A stretch of DNA of 64,000 nucleotides from Myxococcales bacterium (GCA_016191785.1 JACPVJ010000149.1:52114-116113), one strand, 5' to 3'. Positions 10,064 through 18,416 are shown, counted from the stretch's first letter. Notes: generated from the sequence alone by a model not told the origin. Translations and numbers: made by a program.

Positions 10064-11052
10064 GGAGCCAGCCTCCGCAGCTCGGCCGCCTCGCTCACCT
10101 CGGCGGTGGTGGCGTTGTCCTTGGCCACGAACGACGCGACCGTGCCGAAGCACTCGGCGCCGAACAGGTAGCTTCGAACCACGGTGGTCACGAGGCCGAT
10201 CTTGCGGGTGAGCACCACGCGCGTCCGCAGCACGGGGAACTCACCGAACGGCGCCTTGAGCGTGCCGTGAGCGTCGGCTGCGCTCTCGTAGCCTTCGGTG
10301 TAGTTGGCAAGCACGCCCTGGGCGAGGCCCGTCACGGTGCTGCTGGTCGACCAGGTCTTGCCCTCTTTCACCGGGAAATCGAGGACGACCACGGGCGGGG
10401 TGTAGGTGAGCTCGGTCTTGGTCACGCCGTCCGCCGGCGAGACCACGCCGCGCAGCACGAGCGCCGTCGCGCCGACCTCGAACACGCCGAGCAGGTCGCT
10501 GGACTCGCTCAGCCGGGCCGCGTAGGTCGCGCCCGGATACTTCGCGGCAAACCACTTGCCATCGAGCTTCTGGGTCTCGACCAGCACCAGGTGATCGCCG
10601 CTCAGCCCCGCGCTGAAGTCCCAGAGCCGGCTGCCGTCACCCTGCGCCACACCCGCGCTCGGCACCGCTGCCGGACCCGACACCAAAAACTTCGCGGCCA
10701 GGCCGGCCGCCAGCGGCGTCTCGCTCTTGTCGAGCACGCCGTCGTGGTTCGGCGAACAGAACCCGCCGCCCGAGCCACCGCTCGTTGCCCCGCCCGCCCC
10801 GCCAATGCCGGCTGCGCCGCCGCCCGCGCCGGCCGTGCCCCCACCGCCGGCCGCCGCACCGCCGCTGCCCGCCGCGCCTGCTGCGCCGCCGCTCGCCGAG
10901 ACACAGCGACCGTCGTTGCACGCCCCCGAGGGGCAGTCGGAACCGGTGTGGCACTCGTCGGCAGGGCTCGAGGCCTCGCAGCCCAGGGCCCACAGCGCCA
11001 GCGCCAGCAACGGCAGCTTTTTGTTGCACCGCACCATGTTCGACCTGCGCAT
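10060..11052 (-). CDS. Gly-linker lipoprotein, first gene of the nine-gene run
   Basis: A lipoprotein of about 330 residues. After MVRCNKKLPLLALALWALGC (lipobox ALGC) comes a Cys-rich segment (ADECHTGSDCPSGACNDGRC) and then a 50-residue Gly/Ala linker. The C-terminal domain is paralogous to the 6778-7611 product (C.PN.DG, WDF, GKWF, ECF, AAELRR). Start: ATG 11052 is preferred because GGAG lies 6 bases upstream; ATG 11037 is the alternative. It diverges from phaR, and an operator-like TGC-N3-GCA site lies just inside its 5' end. The Cys-rich-plus-Gly layout suggests surface display on a flexible stalk. No function recognised. Confidence 0.72.
   Translation of the reverse strand: MRRSNMVRCNKKLPLLALALWALGCEASSPADECHTGSDCPSGACNDGRCVSASGGAAGAAGSGGAAAGGGGTAGAGGGAAGIGGAGGATSGGSGGGFCSPNHDGVLDKSETPLAAGLAAKFLVSGPAAVPSAGVAQGDGSRLWDFSAGLSGDHLVLVETQKLDGKWFAAKYPGATYAARLSESSDLLGVFEVGATALVLRGVVSPADGVTKTELTYTPPVVVLDFPVKEGKTWSTSSTVTGLAQGVLANYTEGYESAADAHGTLKAPFGEFPVLRTRVVLTRKIGLVTTVVRSYLFGAECFGTVASFVAKDNATTAEVSEAAELRRLAP
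11021..11033. promoter_or_regulatory. Candidate PhaR site 1 (TTGTTGC-ACC-GCA)
   Basis: TTGTTGCACCGCA matches the left arm and core of the perfect palindrome at 11692. It lies within the first codons of the divergent lipoprotein gene, so bound PhaR could act as a roadblock. PhaR proteins are known to prefer TGC-rich inverted repeats. Confidence 0.35.
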
Positions 11053-11088
11053 GGATAACTCCGGCTCCATGGCTGGTCAAGCGTGATG

Positions 11089-11102
11089 TTGCAGTGCCGC
11101 AA
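11089..11102. promoter_or_regulatory. Candidate PhaR site 2 (TTGC-N6-GCAA) in the divergent promoter region
   Basis: TTGCAGTGCCGCAA is an inverted repeat with TTGC/GCAA arms between phaR and the divergent lipoprotein operon. The spacer is 6 rather than 3, so it is weaker than the 11692 site. Its place suits autoregulation of phaR. Confidence 0.4.
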
Positions 11103-11152
11103 TTTCTCCCTTCCCAAGGGCTCGCCACGGGGCTAGCCTTTCGCACTGCGAC

Positions 11153-11689
11153 ATGCCGCTCGTGATCAAGAAGTACTCGAACCGCCGGCTCTACGACACC
11201 GAAGAGAGCCGCTACATCACCTTGGACGAGCTCACCGAGCGCATTCGAGCGGGCGCCGACGCGAAGGTGGTGGACGCGAAGACCGGCGACGACCTGACGC
11301 AGGCCACCCTGACCCAAGTGATCTTGGAAGGGCCTGCGGCCAAGCTCTTGCCCGTCCCGCTCTTGACCCAGCTGATCCGAATGCAGGACGACGCCCTGGG
11401 TGAGTTTTTCGGCCGGTATGTCAGCGCGACGCTCGAGCTCTACCTGACGGCCAAGCAGGGCGCGCAGGCGGTGTCGCCGTACTTCCCGTTCGCCACCATG
11501 CCGTTCTCGGCGGGCAACGCCTTCGCGCGCCTGTTCAACCAGCAGCCCGCGGGCTGGGACGTGGCGCCGCCCCCACCCCCGCCGCGGCGCGAGCCCGAGG
11601 CGGGCGCGCCGAGCGAGGACTTCGCCAGCCTGCGGCGTGAGCTCGACGAGCTGAAGCGTTCGCTGGAGAAGAAGCCGCGTCGTCGCTGA
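11153..11689 (+). CDS. phaR: PhaR, PHA synthesis repressor
   Basis: A 178-residue regulator. The N-terminal PHB/PHA DNA-binding domain is unmistakable: IKKYSNRRLYDTEESRYITL at residues 5-24, then ELTERIRAGADAKVVDAKTG. The PHB-accumulation regulatory domain follows (TLTQVILE, LPVPLLTQLIRMQDD). The tail is a Pro run and a basic coiled coil (ASLRRELDELKRSLEKK). PhaR proteins bind PHA granules and leave the DNA when polymer appears, which releases phasin and phaR transcription. It heads the run with phasin, phaC and a reductase, and diverges from the long PHA/lipoprotein run. TTGC-type inverted repeats on both sides support autoregulation. Confidence 0.93.
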   Translation: MPLVIKKYSNRRLYDTEESRYITLDELTERIRAGADAKVVDAKTGDDLTQATLTQVILEGPAAKLLPVPLLTQLIRMQDDALGEFFGRYVSATLELYLTAKQGAQAVSPYFPFATMPFSAGNAFARLFNQQPAGWDVAPPPPPPRREPEAGAPSEDFASLRRELDELKRSLEKKPRRR

Positions 11690-11691
11690 GT

Positions 11692-11708
11692 TTGTTGCGT
11701 TGCAACAA
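11692..11708. promoter_or_regulatory. Perfect palindrome, probable PhaR operator (site 3)
   Basis: TTGTTGC-GTT-GCAACAA is a perfect inverted repeat with 7-base arms and a 3-base spacer. It starts 3 bases after the phaR stop and ends 7 bases before the -35 of the phasin promoter. TGC-rich inverted repeats are the known target type for PhaR. Confidence 0.65.
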
Positions 11709-11715
11709 TTTCGTC

Positions 11716-11744
11716 TTGACACGGCTGCTTGCTGTGCCTATTCG
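11716..11744 (+). promoter_or_regulatory. Sigma-70-type promoter of the phasin gene
   Basis: A perfect TTGACA -35 (11716-11721), a 17-base spacer and a TATTCG -10 (11739-11744). It lies 49 bases before the phasin ATG and between two operator-like repeats, as expected for a PhaR-repressed phasin gene. Confidence 0.6.
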
Positions 11745-11747
11745 TTC

Positions 11748-11762
11748 TTGTGCGCCGCAACA
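11748..11762. promoter_or_regulatory. Candidate PhaR site 4 over the phasin transcription start
   Basis: TTGTGC-GCC-GCAACA keeps the TGC-N3-GCA core and the right arm of the 11692 palindrome. It begins 4 bases after the -10, so a bound repressor would cover the start of transcription. Confidence 0.5.
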
Positions 11763-11792
11763 TTCTGCGGCCCAGAAAGGCACAGTACCCCC

Positions 11793-12062
11793 ATGTTCAT
11801 GCCCGGATTCACCCAGCCCAACGCGTTCTTCGACCTCTGGACCCGCGCCGCCAAGGAGCACGTCGAGCGCATCGAGCAGCTGAGCGACCAGCTCGGCAAG
11901 GCCCAGGGCCAAGGCGTCGAGCGCGCCCAGCAGGCCGTCGACGAGAGCGCCAAGCTGATGAAAGAGTCGCTCAGCTACGGGCTCACGCTCGCGAGCGAGT
12001 GGCGCAAGCTGAACCTCGAGCTGGTCAAGAAGACCAGCGAGAGCCTGCGCACGGGTGGCTGA
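11793..12062 (+). CDS. Phasin-like PHA granule protein
   Basis: An 89-residue amphipathic helical protein: a hydrophobic N-terminus (MFMPGFTQPNAFFDLWTRAA), then a long helix with heptad-like spacing (HVERIEQLSDQLGKAQGQGV), with no Cys in the mature part. Size, composition and position directly after phaR and before phaC fit a phasin that coats PHA granules and titrates PhaR. ATG 11793 is used; ATG 11799 is possible. Spacing to the AGAAAGG-like site is long. It overlaps the phaC frame slightly if that gene starts at GTG 12055. Confidence 0.7.
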   Translation: MFMPGFTQPNAFFDLWTRAAKEHVERIEQLSDQLGKAQGQGVERAQQAVDESAKLMKESLSYGLTLASEWRKLNLELVKKTSESLRTGG

Positions 12063-12063
12063 G

Positions 12064-13038
12064 ATGGTGGAGCTCGCCCCGACCCCCCGTGACACGCTGT
12101 TTCGCGAAGGCACCGCGGCGCTGTACCGCTTCCGCTCTCCGGAAGGCGCGGCGCCGCGGCCCGGCCGTGCGCCGCTCTTGCTGGTGCCGTCGCTGATCAA
12201 CCGCTGGTACGTGCTCGACTTGCGGCCGGGCGCTTCGCTCGCGCGGGCGCTGGTGGACGCCGGTTTCGACGTCTACTGCCTGGACTGGGGCGTGCCCGAG
12301 TCCGAGGACCGCTACCTCGAGTGGGACGCGGTCGTGGCGCGGGTGGGTCGGATGGTGCGGCGTGTCGCGCGCGCCACCGGCGCGCCCCGGGTGGGCCTGC
12401 TCGGCTACTGCATCGGCGGCACGCTGAGCGCGATCTACGCGGCGCTCGAGCCCGAGTCCGTGGGCGCCCTGGTCAACCTGGCCGGCCCCATCGACTTCGC
12501 CGAGGGCGGCATGCTGGCCCACATGGTCGATCCGCGTTGGTTCGACCCGGCGGCCATCGCCGCCGCGGGCAACGTCGGCGCCGAGCAGATGCAGAGCGGC
12601 TTCGTGGCGCTGCGCCCGACGGCGCAGCTCGGCAAGTGGCTCAGCTTCCTCGATCGCCTGGGCGACGACCAGCGGATGGAGGCGTTCCAGGCGCTGGAAG
12701 AGTGGTCGAGCGCCAACATCCCGTTCCCCGGCGCGGCCTACGCGAAGTACATCCGGGACCTCTACCAGGCGAACGCCCTGGCCAAGGGCACGCACCACGT
12801 CGCGGGGCGCCGCGTGGACCTGGGGCAGATCCGTTGCCCGGTGCTCACCGTGGTCACCGATCGAGACGTGATCTGCCCGCCGCCAGCGGCCCAAGCGCTC
12901 AATCAGCTGTCCGGCTCCGGCGACAAGAGCCTGCTGGTCATTCCGGGCGGCCACGTCGGCGCGGTGGTCGGCGGCTCGGCCCCGAAACAGCTTTACCCGA
13001 AGCTCGCCGAGTGGTTCGGTCGAGCGCTCTCCAACTGA
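12064..13038 (+). CDS. phaC: PHA synthase, class III-like PhaC (copy 2)
   Basis: A 324-residue polyester synthase of the alpha/beta hydrolase fold. The Cys nucleophile is in GYCIGG (about residue 118), the Asp in VTDRDVICPP and the His in IPGGHVGAVV. LLLVPSLINRWYVLDL is the PhaC signature near residue 40. It is similar along its length to the minus-strand copy at 3738-4739 but diverged, so the two may differ in monomer or partner. ATG 12064 is used; an in-frame GTG at 12055 would overlap the phasin stop. No PhaE gene is adjacent on this strand, so it may share the small PhaE-like protein or act alone with the phasin. Confidence 0.88.
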   Translation: MVELAPTPRDTLFREGTAALYRFRSPEGAAPRPGRAPLLLVPSLINRWYVLDLRPGASLARALVDAGFDVYCLDWGVPESEDRYLEWDAVVARVGRMVRRVARATGAPRVGLLGYCIGGTLSAIYAALEPESVGALVNLAGPIDFAEGGMLAHMVDPRWFDPAAIAAAGNVGAEQMQSGFVALRPTAQLGKWLSFLDRLGDDQRMEAFQALEEWSSANIPFPGAAYAKYIRDLYQANALAKGTHHVAGRRVDLGQIRCPVLTVVTDRDVICPPPAAQALNQLSGSGDKSLLVIPGGHVGAVVGGSAPKQLYPKLAEWFGRALSN

Positions 13039-13051
13039 GGACTTTTCAGCG

Positions 13052-13798
13052 ATGAAACTGCAAGACTTGAAGGTGATCGTCACCGGCGCCGGTCGGGGCA
13101 TGGGCGCGTATTTCGCGAAAGAGCTGGCCGCTGCCGGGGCCAAGGTCGCCGCGGGCGACGTGGACGAAGCAGGCCTCGCGGAGCTGCCCGCGGGCATCGC
13201 GCGCCGCCGCCTGGACGTGTCGAGCGAAGCGGACTGCGTGGACTTTACCCGGTGGGCGAGCGCCGAGCTCGGCGGGCTGAACGCGCTGGTGAACAACGCC
13301 GGCATCATCCGGGACGGCCTCTTGGTCAAGCGCGACCGCGAGAGCGGCAAGCTCACCACGCTGCCGATGGACGATTGGAACCAGGTCCTGGCCGTGAACC
13401 TCACTGGCGCCACGGTGATGACCCGCGAGCTCTGCAAGACCATGGTGGAGGCGAACACCCGCCCCGGCGTGGTGGTGAACATCTCGAGCGTGTCGCGGCA
13501 CGGCAACCGCGGGCAGTCGAACTACGTGGCCGCCAAGGCCGCGCTGGCCGCCAACACCGTGACCTGGGCTCGCGAGTTCGCAGCCTACGGCATCCGAGTG
13601 GGCGCCATCGCCCCGGGCATGATCGAGACGCCCATGACCCGCGGCATGCACCAGAAGGCCCGGGACGCGCTGGTCGCGGCGGTGCCGGTGGGTCGGATCG
13701 GCGTCCCCGAGGACATCTGGCTCGCCGTGAAATTCGCCATTGAATGCGACTACTTCAACGGCCGCTGCGTGGACGTCGACGGCGGCCTGGTGATGTAG
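13052..13798 (+). CDS. SDR oxidoreductase, probable acetoacetyl-CoA reductase (PhaB/FabG-like)
   Basis: A 248-residue short-chain dehydrogenase. It has the nucleotide-binding TGAGRGMG (residues 11-18), NNAG (about 82), the SSV loop and the catalytic NYVAAK pair. IETPMTR and a C-terminal DVDGGLVM complete the fold. The loop between the active Ser and Tyr appears one residue shorter than in E. coli FabG. It follows phaC by 13 bases, which supports the PhaB role: (R)-3-hydroxyacyl-CoA from 3-ketoacyl-CoA with NADPH. A FabG-type role in fatty-acid synthesis cannot be excluded from sequence alone. No ketothiolase gene is in the window. Confidence 0.78.
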   Translation: MKLQDLKVIVTGAGRGMGAYFAKELAAAGAKVAAGDVDEAGLAELPAGIARRRLDVSSEADCVDFTRWASAELGGLNALVNNAGIIRDGLLVKRDRESGKLTTLPMDDWNQVLAVNLTGATVMTRELCKTMVEANTRPGVVVNISSVSRHGNRGQSNYVAAKAALAANTVTWAREFAAYGIRVGAIAPGMIETPMTRGMHQKARDALVAAVPVGRIGVPEDIWLAVKFAIECDYFNGRCVDVDGGLVM

Positions 13799-13818
13799 AA
13801 GAAAGTCCGCAACTCGCT

Positions 13819-13844
13819 CGCCCCCCGCGCCGACACGGGGGGCG
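13819..13844 (+). terminator. GC hairpin between the PHA run and the next gene
   Basis: A perfect 9-base inverted repeat (CGCCCCCCG / CGGGGGGCG) with an 8-base loop, 20 bases after the reductase stop. There is no T-run, so it is a weak intrinsic terminator at best. Its right arm holds the G-run that would be the ribosome site of the next gene and ends right at the ATG 13845. Confidence 0.4.
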
Positions 13845-14567
13845 ATGGACATCGTCGGCGTTTGCGCGTGGCTCGGGTGCGCGGCGGTCGTAGGCTCGGT
13901 GGAGGTCCTTCGGCGCAAGCCGTGGACCTCGCGCAGGTTCGACCGTGGCGGCCTGCGGGTCCACAACTGGGTCACCGGCCGCCGCAGCTACGTGCCGTTC
14001 ACTCGAATCGCGTCGGTCGACGTCGAGCTCGGAAACACGCTTGCCCTGAAGGACGTCCAGGGCAAGGTCCTGGCGCGAGTCTGCTACTTCACCCCCGACG
14101 ACTGCTTCGCCGCCTTCGCCAACCTGCCGCGTCTCGCTGGTCGACCGCTGAGCACGTGCAGCGCCTTCGCCCGAGGCGGGCTGGACTTCGATGGGTGGCT
14201 GCGCCGGATTCGGTCGCTCGCGACGCAGCGCGGCCCCTACCGCGGGACGGACATCGAGCCGCCGCAAGCGCTGGCCGTTGCCCGCTACGAGCTGGCCCCG
14301 CTGACCGAGCGCGCGGCGGCCATCTATTACCTGTGCTGTGCGGGTCAGGCGCCGAGGGACCTGCTGCCCAGGCTGGATCGCGAGTCGCCGCCGTTGCTGG
14401 TGGTCGTGGCGGCGCTCGCGCCGGGCGGCGAGGCTCTGCTCCCCCTGGCGAAGGACCTGGTCCGGTACCTGCCCCAGGAAGATCAGGCCGCGTTTCAGCG
14501 GGCGGCCCAGGCCAGCGCAACCCGAAGCCCCACCGCTTGCCCTGGAGCCCAACCGAAGACCGCATGA
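13845..14567 (+). CDS. Unknown protein, N-terminal membrane segment and PH-like domain
   Basis: A 240-residue protein that I do not recognise. A short hydrophobic N-terminus (DIVGVCAWLGCAAVVGSVEV) could be a signal anchor. Residues 30-95 (GGLRVHNWVTGRRSYVPFTR onward, then VLARVCYFTPDDCFAAF) look like a bacterial PH-type beta domain. The rest is alpha-helical, with Leu-rich stretches. Codon use matches the neighbours. The start abuts the hairpin at 13819-13844; if that hairpin is purely a terminator, a later start is possible. The next gene follows after 74 bases. Confidence 0.55.
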   Translation: MDIVGVCAWLGCAAVVGSVEVLRRKPWTSRRFDRGGLRVHNWVTGRRSYVPFTRIASVDVELGNTLALKDVQGKVLARVCYFTPDDCFAAFANLPRLAGRPLSTCSAFARGGLDFDGWLRRIRSLATQRGPYRGTDIEPPQALAVARYELAPLTERAAAIYYLCCAGQAPRDLLPRLDRESPPLLVVVAALAPGGEALLPLAKDLVRYLPQEDQAAFQRAAQASATRSPTACPGAQPKTA

Positions 14568-14641
14568 CCGCACGCGCGCCGCCGGGCACTGAACGCCAAT
14601 AAGTGGCGCGGACGGCCGCGGCAAGGGATCCTTCCGCCGCA

Positions 14642-16249
14642 ATGCCGCGGTGGCTGATCGGACTGCTCTTGGTGGGCTGCGGCGAGCCGACGGCTCCACC
14701 GCCCCCCGAGCTCGGGCCGACACCCGCGCCGGCGCCACTGCCCGCGCTGACACCCCCACCCGCTGCGCCGGCCCCGGCCCCCGAAACGGTCCCCGCGGCG
14801 GTCGTGATCGGCGCCCAGAGCTCTGTCTGCCCACCCGAGATGGCGCTGATCGATCGTCGCTTCTGCATCGATCGTTGGGAGGCCACCACGCGGGGCAGCG
14901 ATGGCCAAGATCACTCGCCCTACCACGCCGTGACCCACGAGAAGGTCAGCGCCGAGAGCCGCCCCGGGGTCGTGCCCCAGGGCTACATCTCGATGGAAGA
15001 GGCTGATCAGGCCTGCACCCGCGCGGGCAAGCGCCTCTGCACCACCCAGCAGTGGGTCGACGCCTGCATGGGCGCGAAGAAGCCCAAGCGGAAGTACCCG
15101 TACGGCGCGGCCGAGAGCCCAGCGGCCTGCAACACGCGGCAGGGCGGCGCGCACCCGCTGATGGCGCTTCACGCGGGTCGGCGGCCGGTGGACTCGTGGA
15201 ACATGAACGACGCGCGGATCAACCAGGTCGCGTCGACGGTGGCGCCCACGGCCGCGTTCGAAGCCTGCGTGACCCCCGAGGGCGTTCACGACCTGGTGGG
15301 CAATCTGCTCGAGTGGACGCGGGGACCGAAGCCCCTGCTGATGGGCGGGCACTACCTGGACGCGACCGAGAACGGGGACGGGTGCGCCTACGTCACCGAG
15401 CGACACGGCGAGAAGTACCACGACTTCACCACCGGCTTCCGGTGCTGTCTGGAGCCCGAGGCCGCGGCGCTGAAGCTCGCGCCGCCCGAGGTGGTCCCCG
15501 CCAGCGTGCAGAGCCTGGCGGCGCCCACCGGGCTGCGCTCGTTCGACGACCCGGGCGCGCCGCTGCCGCCGAAGCCCGCGCCGCCGCCCTACGAGCCGGC
15601 GGACGCGGCCTGCCCCGTGAACATGGAGCTGGTCGACGGCCAGCGCTGCCTGGTGCCCGAGCAGCAGTGCCTACGCTGGCTCGAGGTGCCGGGACAGGAG
15701 CCCCAGCGCTCGTGCGCCGAGTTCGCCGCTCCCACCAAATGCACCGGCGGCCGCCAGGCGATGCGCTACTGCATCGATCGCTACGAATACACCCCCAAAG
15801 GCTGGTCGCTGCCGCTGGTGAACGTGTCCTGGGGCGAGGCGCAGAACATCTGCAGCGCGATGGACAAGCGCCTCTGTCGGGAAGAAGAGTGGGAGTTCGC
15901 GTGCGAAGGGCCCGAGGCGCTGCCCTACCCCTACGGCCACGTCCGAGACGGCGCCGCCTGCAACCACGACCTGCCCGACCTGTTCGACCCTCGCTCCAAG
16001 TTGCGCGATCAGCGCGTGCCCACCGAGTCACTGCCGCGCTGCAAGAGCCCCTTCGGCGTGTTCAACCTGGTGGGCAACGTGGACGAGTGGACCACCCGGG
16101 AGAGCCGGGACCCGCCCTGGCGCTCGATCTTGCGCGGGGGGTGGTGGCTCACCGGCCGCAACCGCTGCCGTGCGGCCACCGAGAGCCACAGCGAGATCTA
16201 CGCCGGCTCGCAGACCAGCTTCCGCTGTTGTAAAGCTGCGCGGAAGTGA
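14642..16249 (+). CDS. Lipoprotein with two FGE-sulfatase-like domains
   Basis: A 535-residue lipoprotein (MPRWLIGLLLVGCGEP, lipobox LVGC, then a Pro/Ala linker). Two formylglycine-generating-enzyme-like (SUMF1-type) domains follow. Domain 1 (about 60-290) has FCIDRWEATT, KRLCTTQQWVDAC, GNLLEWTRG and GFRCC. Domain 2 (about 320-533) has YCIDRYEYTPKG, KRLCREEEWEFAC, GNVDEWTTRE, LRGGWW and SFRCC. The paired Cys of active FGE could not be placed, so both domains may be binding modules. ATG 14642 gives the signal directly; the GTG at 14603 adds a non-signal extension. The stop overlaps the next GTG (GTGA). Confidence 0.75.
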   Translation: MPRWLIGLLLVGCGEPTAPPPPELGPTPAPAPLPALTPPPAAPAPAPETVPAAVVIGAQSSVCPPEMALIDRRFCIDRWEATTRGSDGQDHSPYHAVTHEKVSAESRPGVVPQGYISMEEADQACTRAGKRLCTTQQWVDACMGAKKPKRKYPYGAAESPAACNTRQGGAHPLMALHAGRRPVDSWNMNDARINQVASTVAPTAAFEACVTPEGVHDLVGNLLEWTRGPKPLLMGGHYLDATENGDGCAYVTERHGEKYHDFTTGFRCCLEPEAAALKLAPPEVVPASVQSLAAPTGLRSFDDPGAPLPPKPAPPPYEPADAACPVNMELVDGQRCLVPEQQCLRWLEVPGQEPQRSCAEFAAPTKCTGGRQAMRYCIDRYEYTPKGWSLPLVNVSWGEAQNICSAMDKRLCREEEWEFACEGPEALPYPYGHVRDGAACNHDLPDLFDPRSKLRDQRVPTESLPRCKSPFGVFNLVGNVDEWTTRESRDPPWRSILRGGWWLTGRNRCRAATESHSEIYAGSQTSFRCCKAARK

Positions 16250-18396
16250 AGCGTCTCGCGCCCTGGGTGCTCGGTGTGTCGCTGGTGAGCGCGTCGGCGA
16301 CGTCGGCGGATTCGCCGGGGGTCCGCCCGATCGCGCTGACGAAGCGCGATCTCGGCACTCGCCTGCGGGTGTTCGGATCCCCGGGGGACCCCAAGCTCGA
16401 GACCGCAGAGGTCACCGCGGTGGTCCGAAGGACCGACGGGTTTCTGGTTGATTTCTGGCGAAGTCGCCCGATTTTGCCCACCACCGCCCAGCTGGGCACG
16501 CTGACTGACATCGACGCCATCTGGCAGATCCATCCGATCGTGCGCTTCGGGGACAAGAGCGCGCCGGCGCTGGCTTCACGGGTGTCGTCCCTCGCGGACG
16601 GCATCGAGGTGGAAGGGGTCGCGGAGCTCGGCGGCGTGCGCTATCGGACACGCACGGTGCATCGACTGCACCCGCGCGAGCCGCGTCTGACGACCGCGAC
16701 CACCTTCAGCGTCGAAGGCGGCGCAGCCTCGGGCCCGATCGAGCTGGGGGACGAGGTGAAGTGGGGCAACACCCGGTACTACGTCGAGGGTCTAGGCCAG
16801 CCGCGCTTGAAGTACGAAGGCGCCGCGAAGTGGGTGGGCCGGCGCGGGGCCGGCGGCGACCTGATGCTGCGCCCGGGCCCCGGCAAGCCGATGTGGCTCG
16901 ACTACACGTCGGCCAAGCAACCGGGCTTTCAGGGGGCCCTGACCGCGCTGTTCTTCAAGGGCAAGATCGCGGCGGGCCAGAGCGTCACCGTCACCCGCGA
17001 GCTCGCCTTCGAGAAGATCCCCGTGGCCGAGCCCGCGACGCCCCGAAACCCCGGGACGCTCCGGGTCGACGCGCGCGACGAGGGCGGCAGGCCCATCGCG
17101 GCCAAGCTGCGGATCGATCGTGAGGGCGACAAAGACCCGCTTTTCCCGCCGGACGGGGATCTGGACGGGTCCGACCGCTTCGTCTGGACCGGCAACGGAG
17201 CCGTGTCGCGAGCCCTCGAGCCGGGGCGCTATCGGCTGCTCGTCACCGCCGGCATCGAGCGTGATGCGTTCGAGCAGACGGTGACGATTCGCGCCGACGC
17301 CGAGGCGGTCGTCGAGGCTCGCTTGCCGCGCGTGATCGACACGCCCGGGTGGATCGCCGCCGATCTGCACCTGCACCAAGCGCCCAGCGTGGACGCCGAT
17401 ATCGGCTTGCCCGAGCGGGTGGTGGCGATCGCCGCCGAGGGCGTCGAGCTCGCGGTGGCGACCGACCACTACGTGGTGACGGATCTGGCGCCCACGGTCC
17501 GCTGGCTCGAGCAGCGGGGGCTCCTGACCAGCCGCCTGCAGACCGTGGTGGGCAGCGAGGTGAGCACGCTGGGCCGGCGTTTCGGCCATTTCAACGTGTT
17601 TCCGCTGGCGGTCGGCGACAACGTCCGCTCCGTGGACGTGACCCCGGCCCAGCTCTTCGCAGACGCGCGCCGCGCTTCACCGGGCGGTGTGCTGCAGGTC
17701 AACCACCCCAGGCTCGATCCGAAGCTCGGCTACTTCACCTATCACCAGATGGACGAGGCCACGGGCGAGATGAAGGTCGCGGGCTACGACCCGAGCTTCG
17801 ACACCCTCGAGGTCTACAACGGTGACGAGGCCTGGAACCTGAAGGCGGTGAAGAGGGTGCTGGCCGATTGGATGCACCTGCTCGGGCGCGGCCACCGTTA
17901 CACGGCGACGGGCAGCAGCGACTCGCACTCGCTGGCCTTCCTCGATCCCGGGCTTCCCCGCACCCTGATCCGGTACGGGAGCGCCAAATCCGACGCCGAC
18001 GACGTCTCGGCCAAGCAGGCCGACGTGCTCACGGCGCTCAAGGCCGGCCGCGCCATCGTCACCAGTGGGCCGATCATCGAGGCCAGCGTCGACGGCCAGG
18101 GGCCTGGGCAGACCGCGCGTGGCAAGACCGCGAGGCTGCGGGTGGTGATCCGCGCCGCACCGTGGATCGACGTCCGCGCAGTGGAGATCTTGGAGGGCGC
18201 GCAGGCCAAGCGCGTGGTCTGGCAACAAATCCCCAAATCGCGCCGGCCGCTCCGGATGGACAAGACCTTCGATCTGCCGGTGACCGGCCCCACCTTCTTC
18301 GTGGTCACCGCGCAGGGCGAGCGCGGCCTGCCCAACGCCGCTCGCGATGGCACGACTCCATTCGGTTTCACCAATCCGATTTGGGTGATGCCCTGA
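16246..18396 (+). CDS. Exported CehA/McbA-type PHP metallohydrolase
   Basis: A 716-residue secreted protein with a signal peptide (MKRLAPWVLGVSLVSASATS). The N-terminal half is beta-rich and includes a carboxypeptidase-regulatory-like segment (about 265-360). The PHP domain begins at WIAADLHLHQAP (HxH near residue 374), then VATDHYV, VVGSEVST, GHFNVFP, VNHPRL and SSDSHSL. These are the metal ligands of the CehA/McbA group, whose known members hydrolyse carbaryl-type esters or act as phosphoesterases. Metal ligands look intact, so it is probably active. GTG 16246 is coupled to the FGE-like gene; the ceramidase-like gene follows after 20 bases. Confidence 0.8.
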   Translation: MKRLAPWVLGVSLVSASATSADSPGVRPIALTKRDLGTRLRVFGSPGDPKLETAEVTAVVRRTDGFLVDFWRSRPILPTTAQLGTLTDIDAIWQIHPIVRFGDKSAPALASRVSSLADGIEVEGVAELGGVRYRTRTVHRLHPREPRLTTATTFSVEGGAASGPIELGDEVKWGNTRYYVEGLGQPRLKYEGAAKWVGRRGAGGDLMLRPGPGKPMWLDYTSAKQPGFQGALTALFFKGKIAAGQSVTVTRELAFEKIPVAEPATPRNPGTLRVDARDEGGRPIAAKLRIDREGDKDPLFPPDGDLDGSDRFVWTGNGAVSRALEPGRYRLLVTAGIERDAFEQTVTIRADAEAVVEARLPRVIDTPGWIAADLHLHQAPSVDADIGLPERVVAIAAEGVELAVATDHYVVTDLAPTVRWLEQRGLLTSRLQTVVGSEVSTLGRRFGHFNVFPLAVGDNVRSVDVTPAQLFADARRASPGGVLQVNHPRLDPKLGYFTYHQMDEATGEMKVAGYDPSFDTLEVYNGDEAWNLKAVKRVLADWMHLLGRGHRYTATGSSDSHSLAFLDPGLPRTLIRYGSAKSDADDVSAKQADVLTALKAGRAIVTSGPIIEASVDGQGPGQTARGKTARLRVVIRAAPWIDVRAVEILEGAQAKRVVWQQIPKSRRPLRMDKTFDLPVTGPTFFVVTAQGERGLPNAARDGTTPFGFTNPIWVMP

Positions 18397-18416
18397 GGTC
18401 GCGTAACCTGCGCTGC

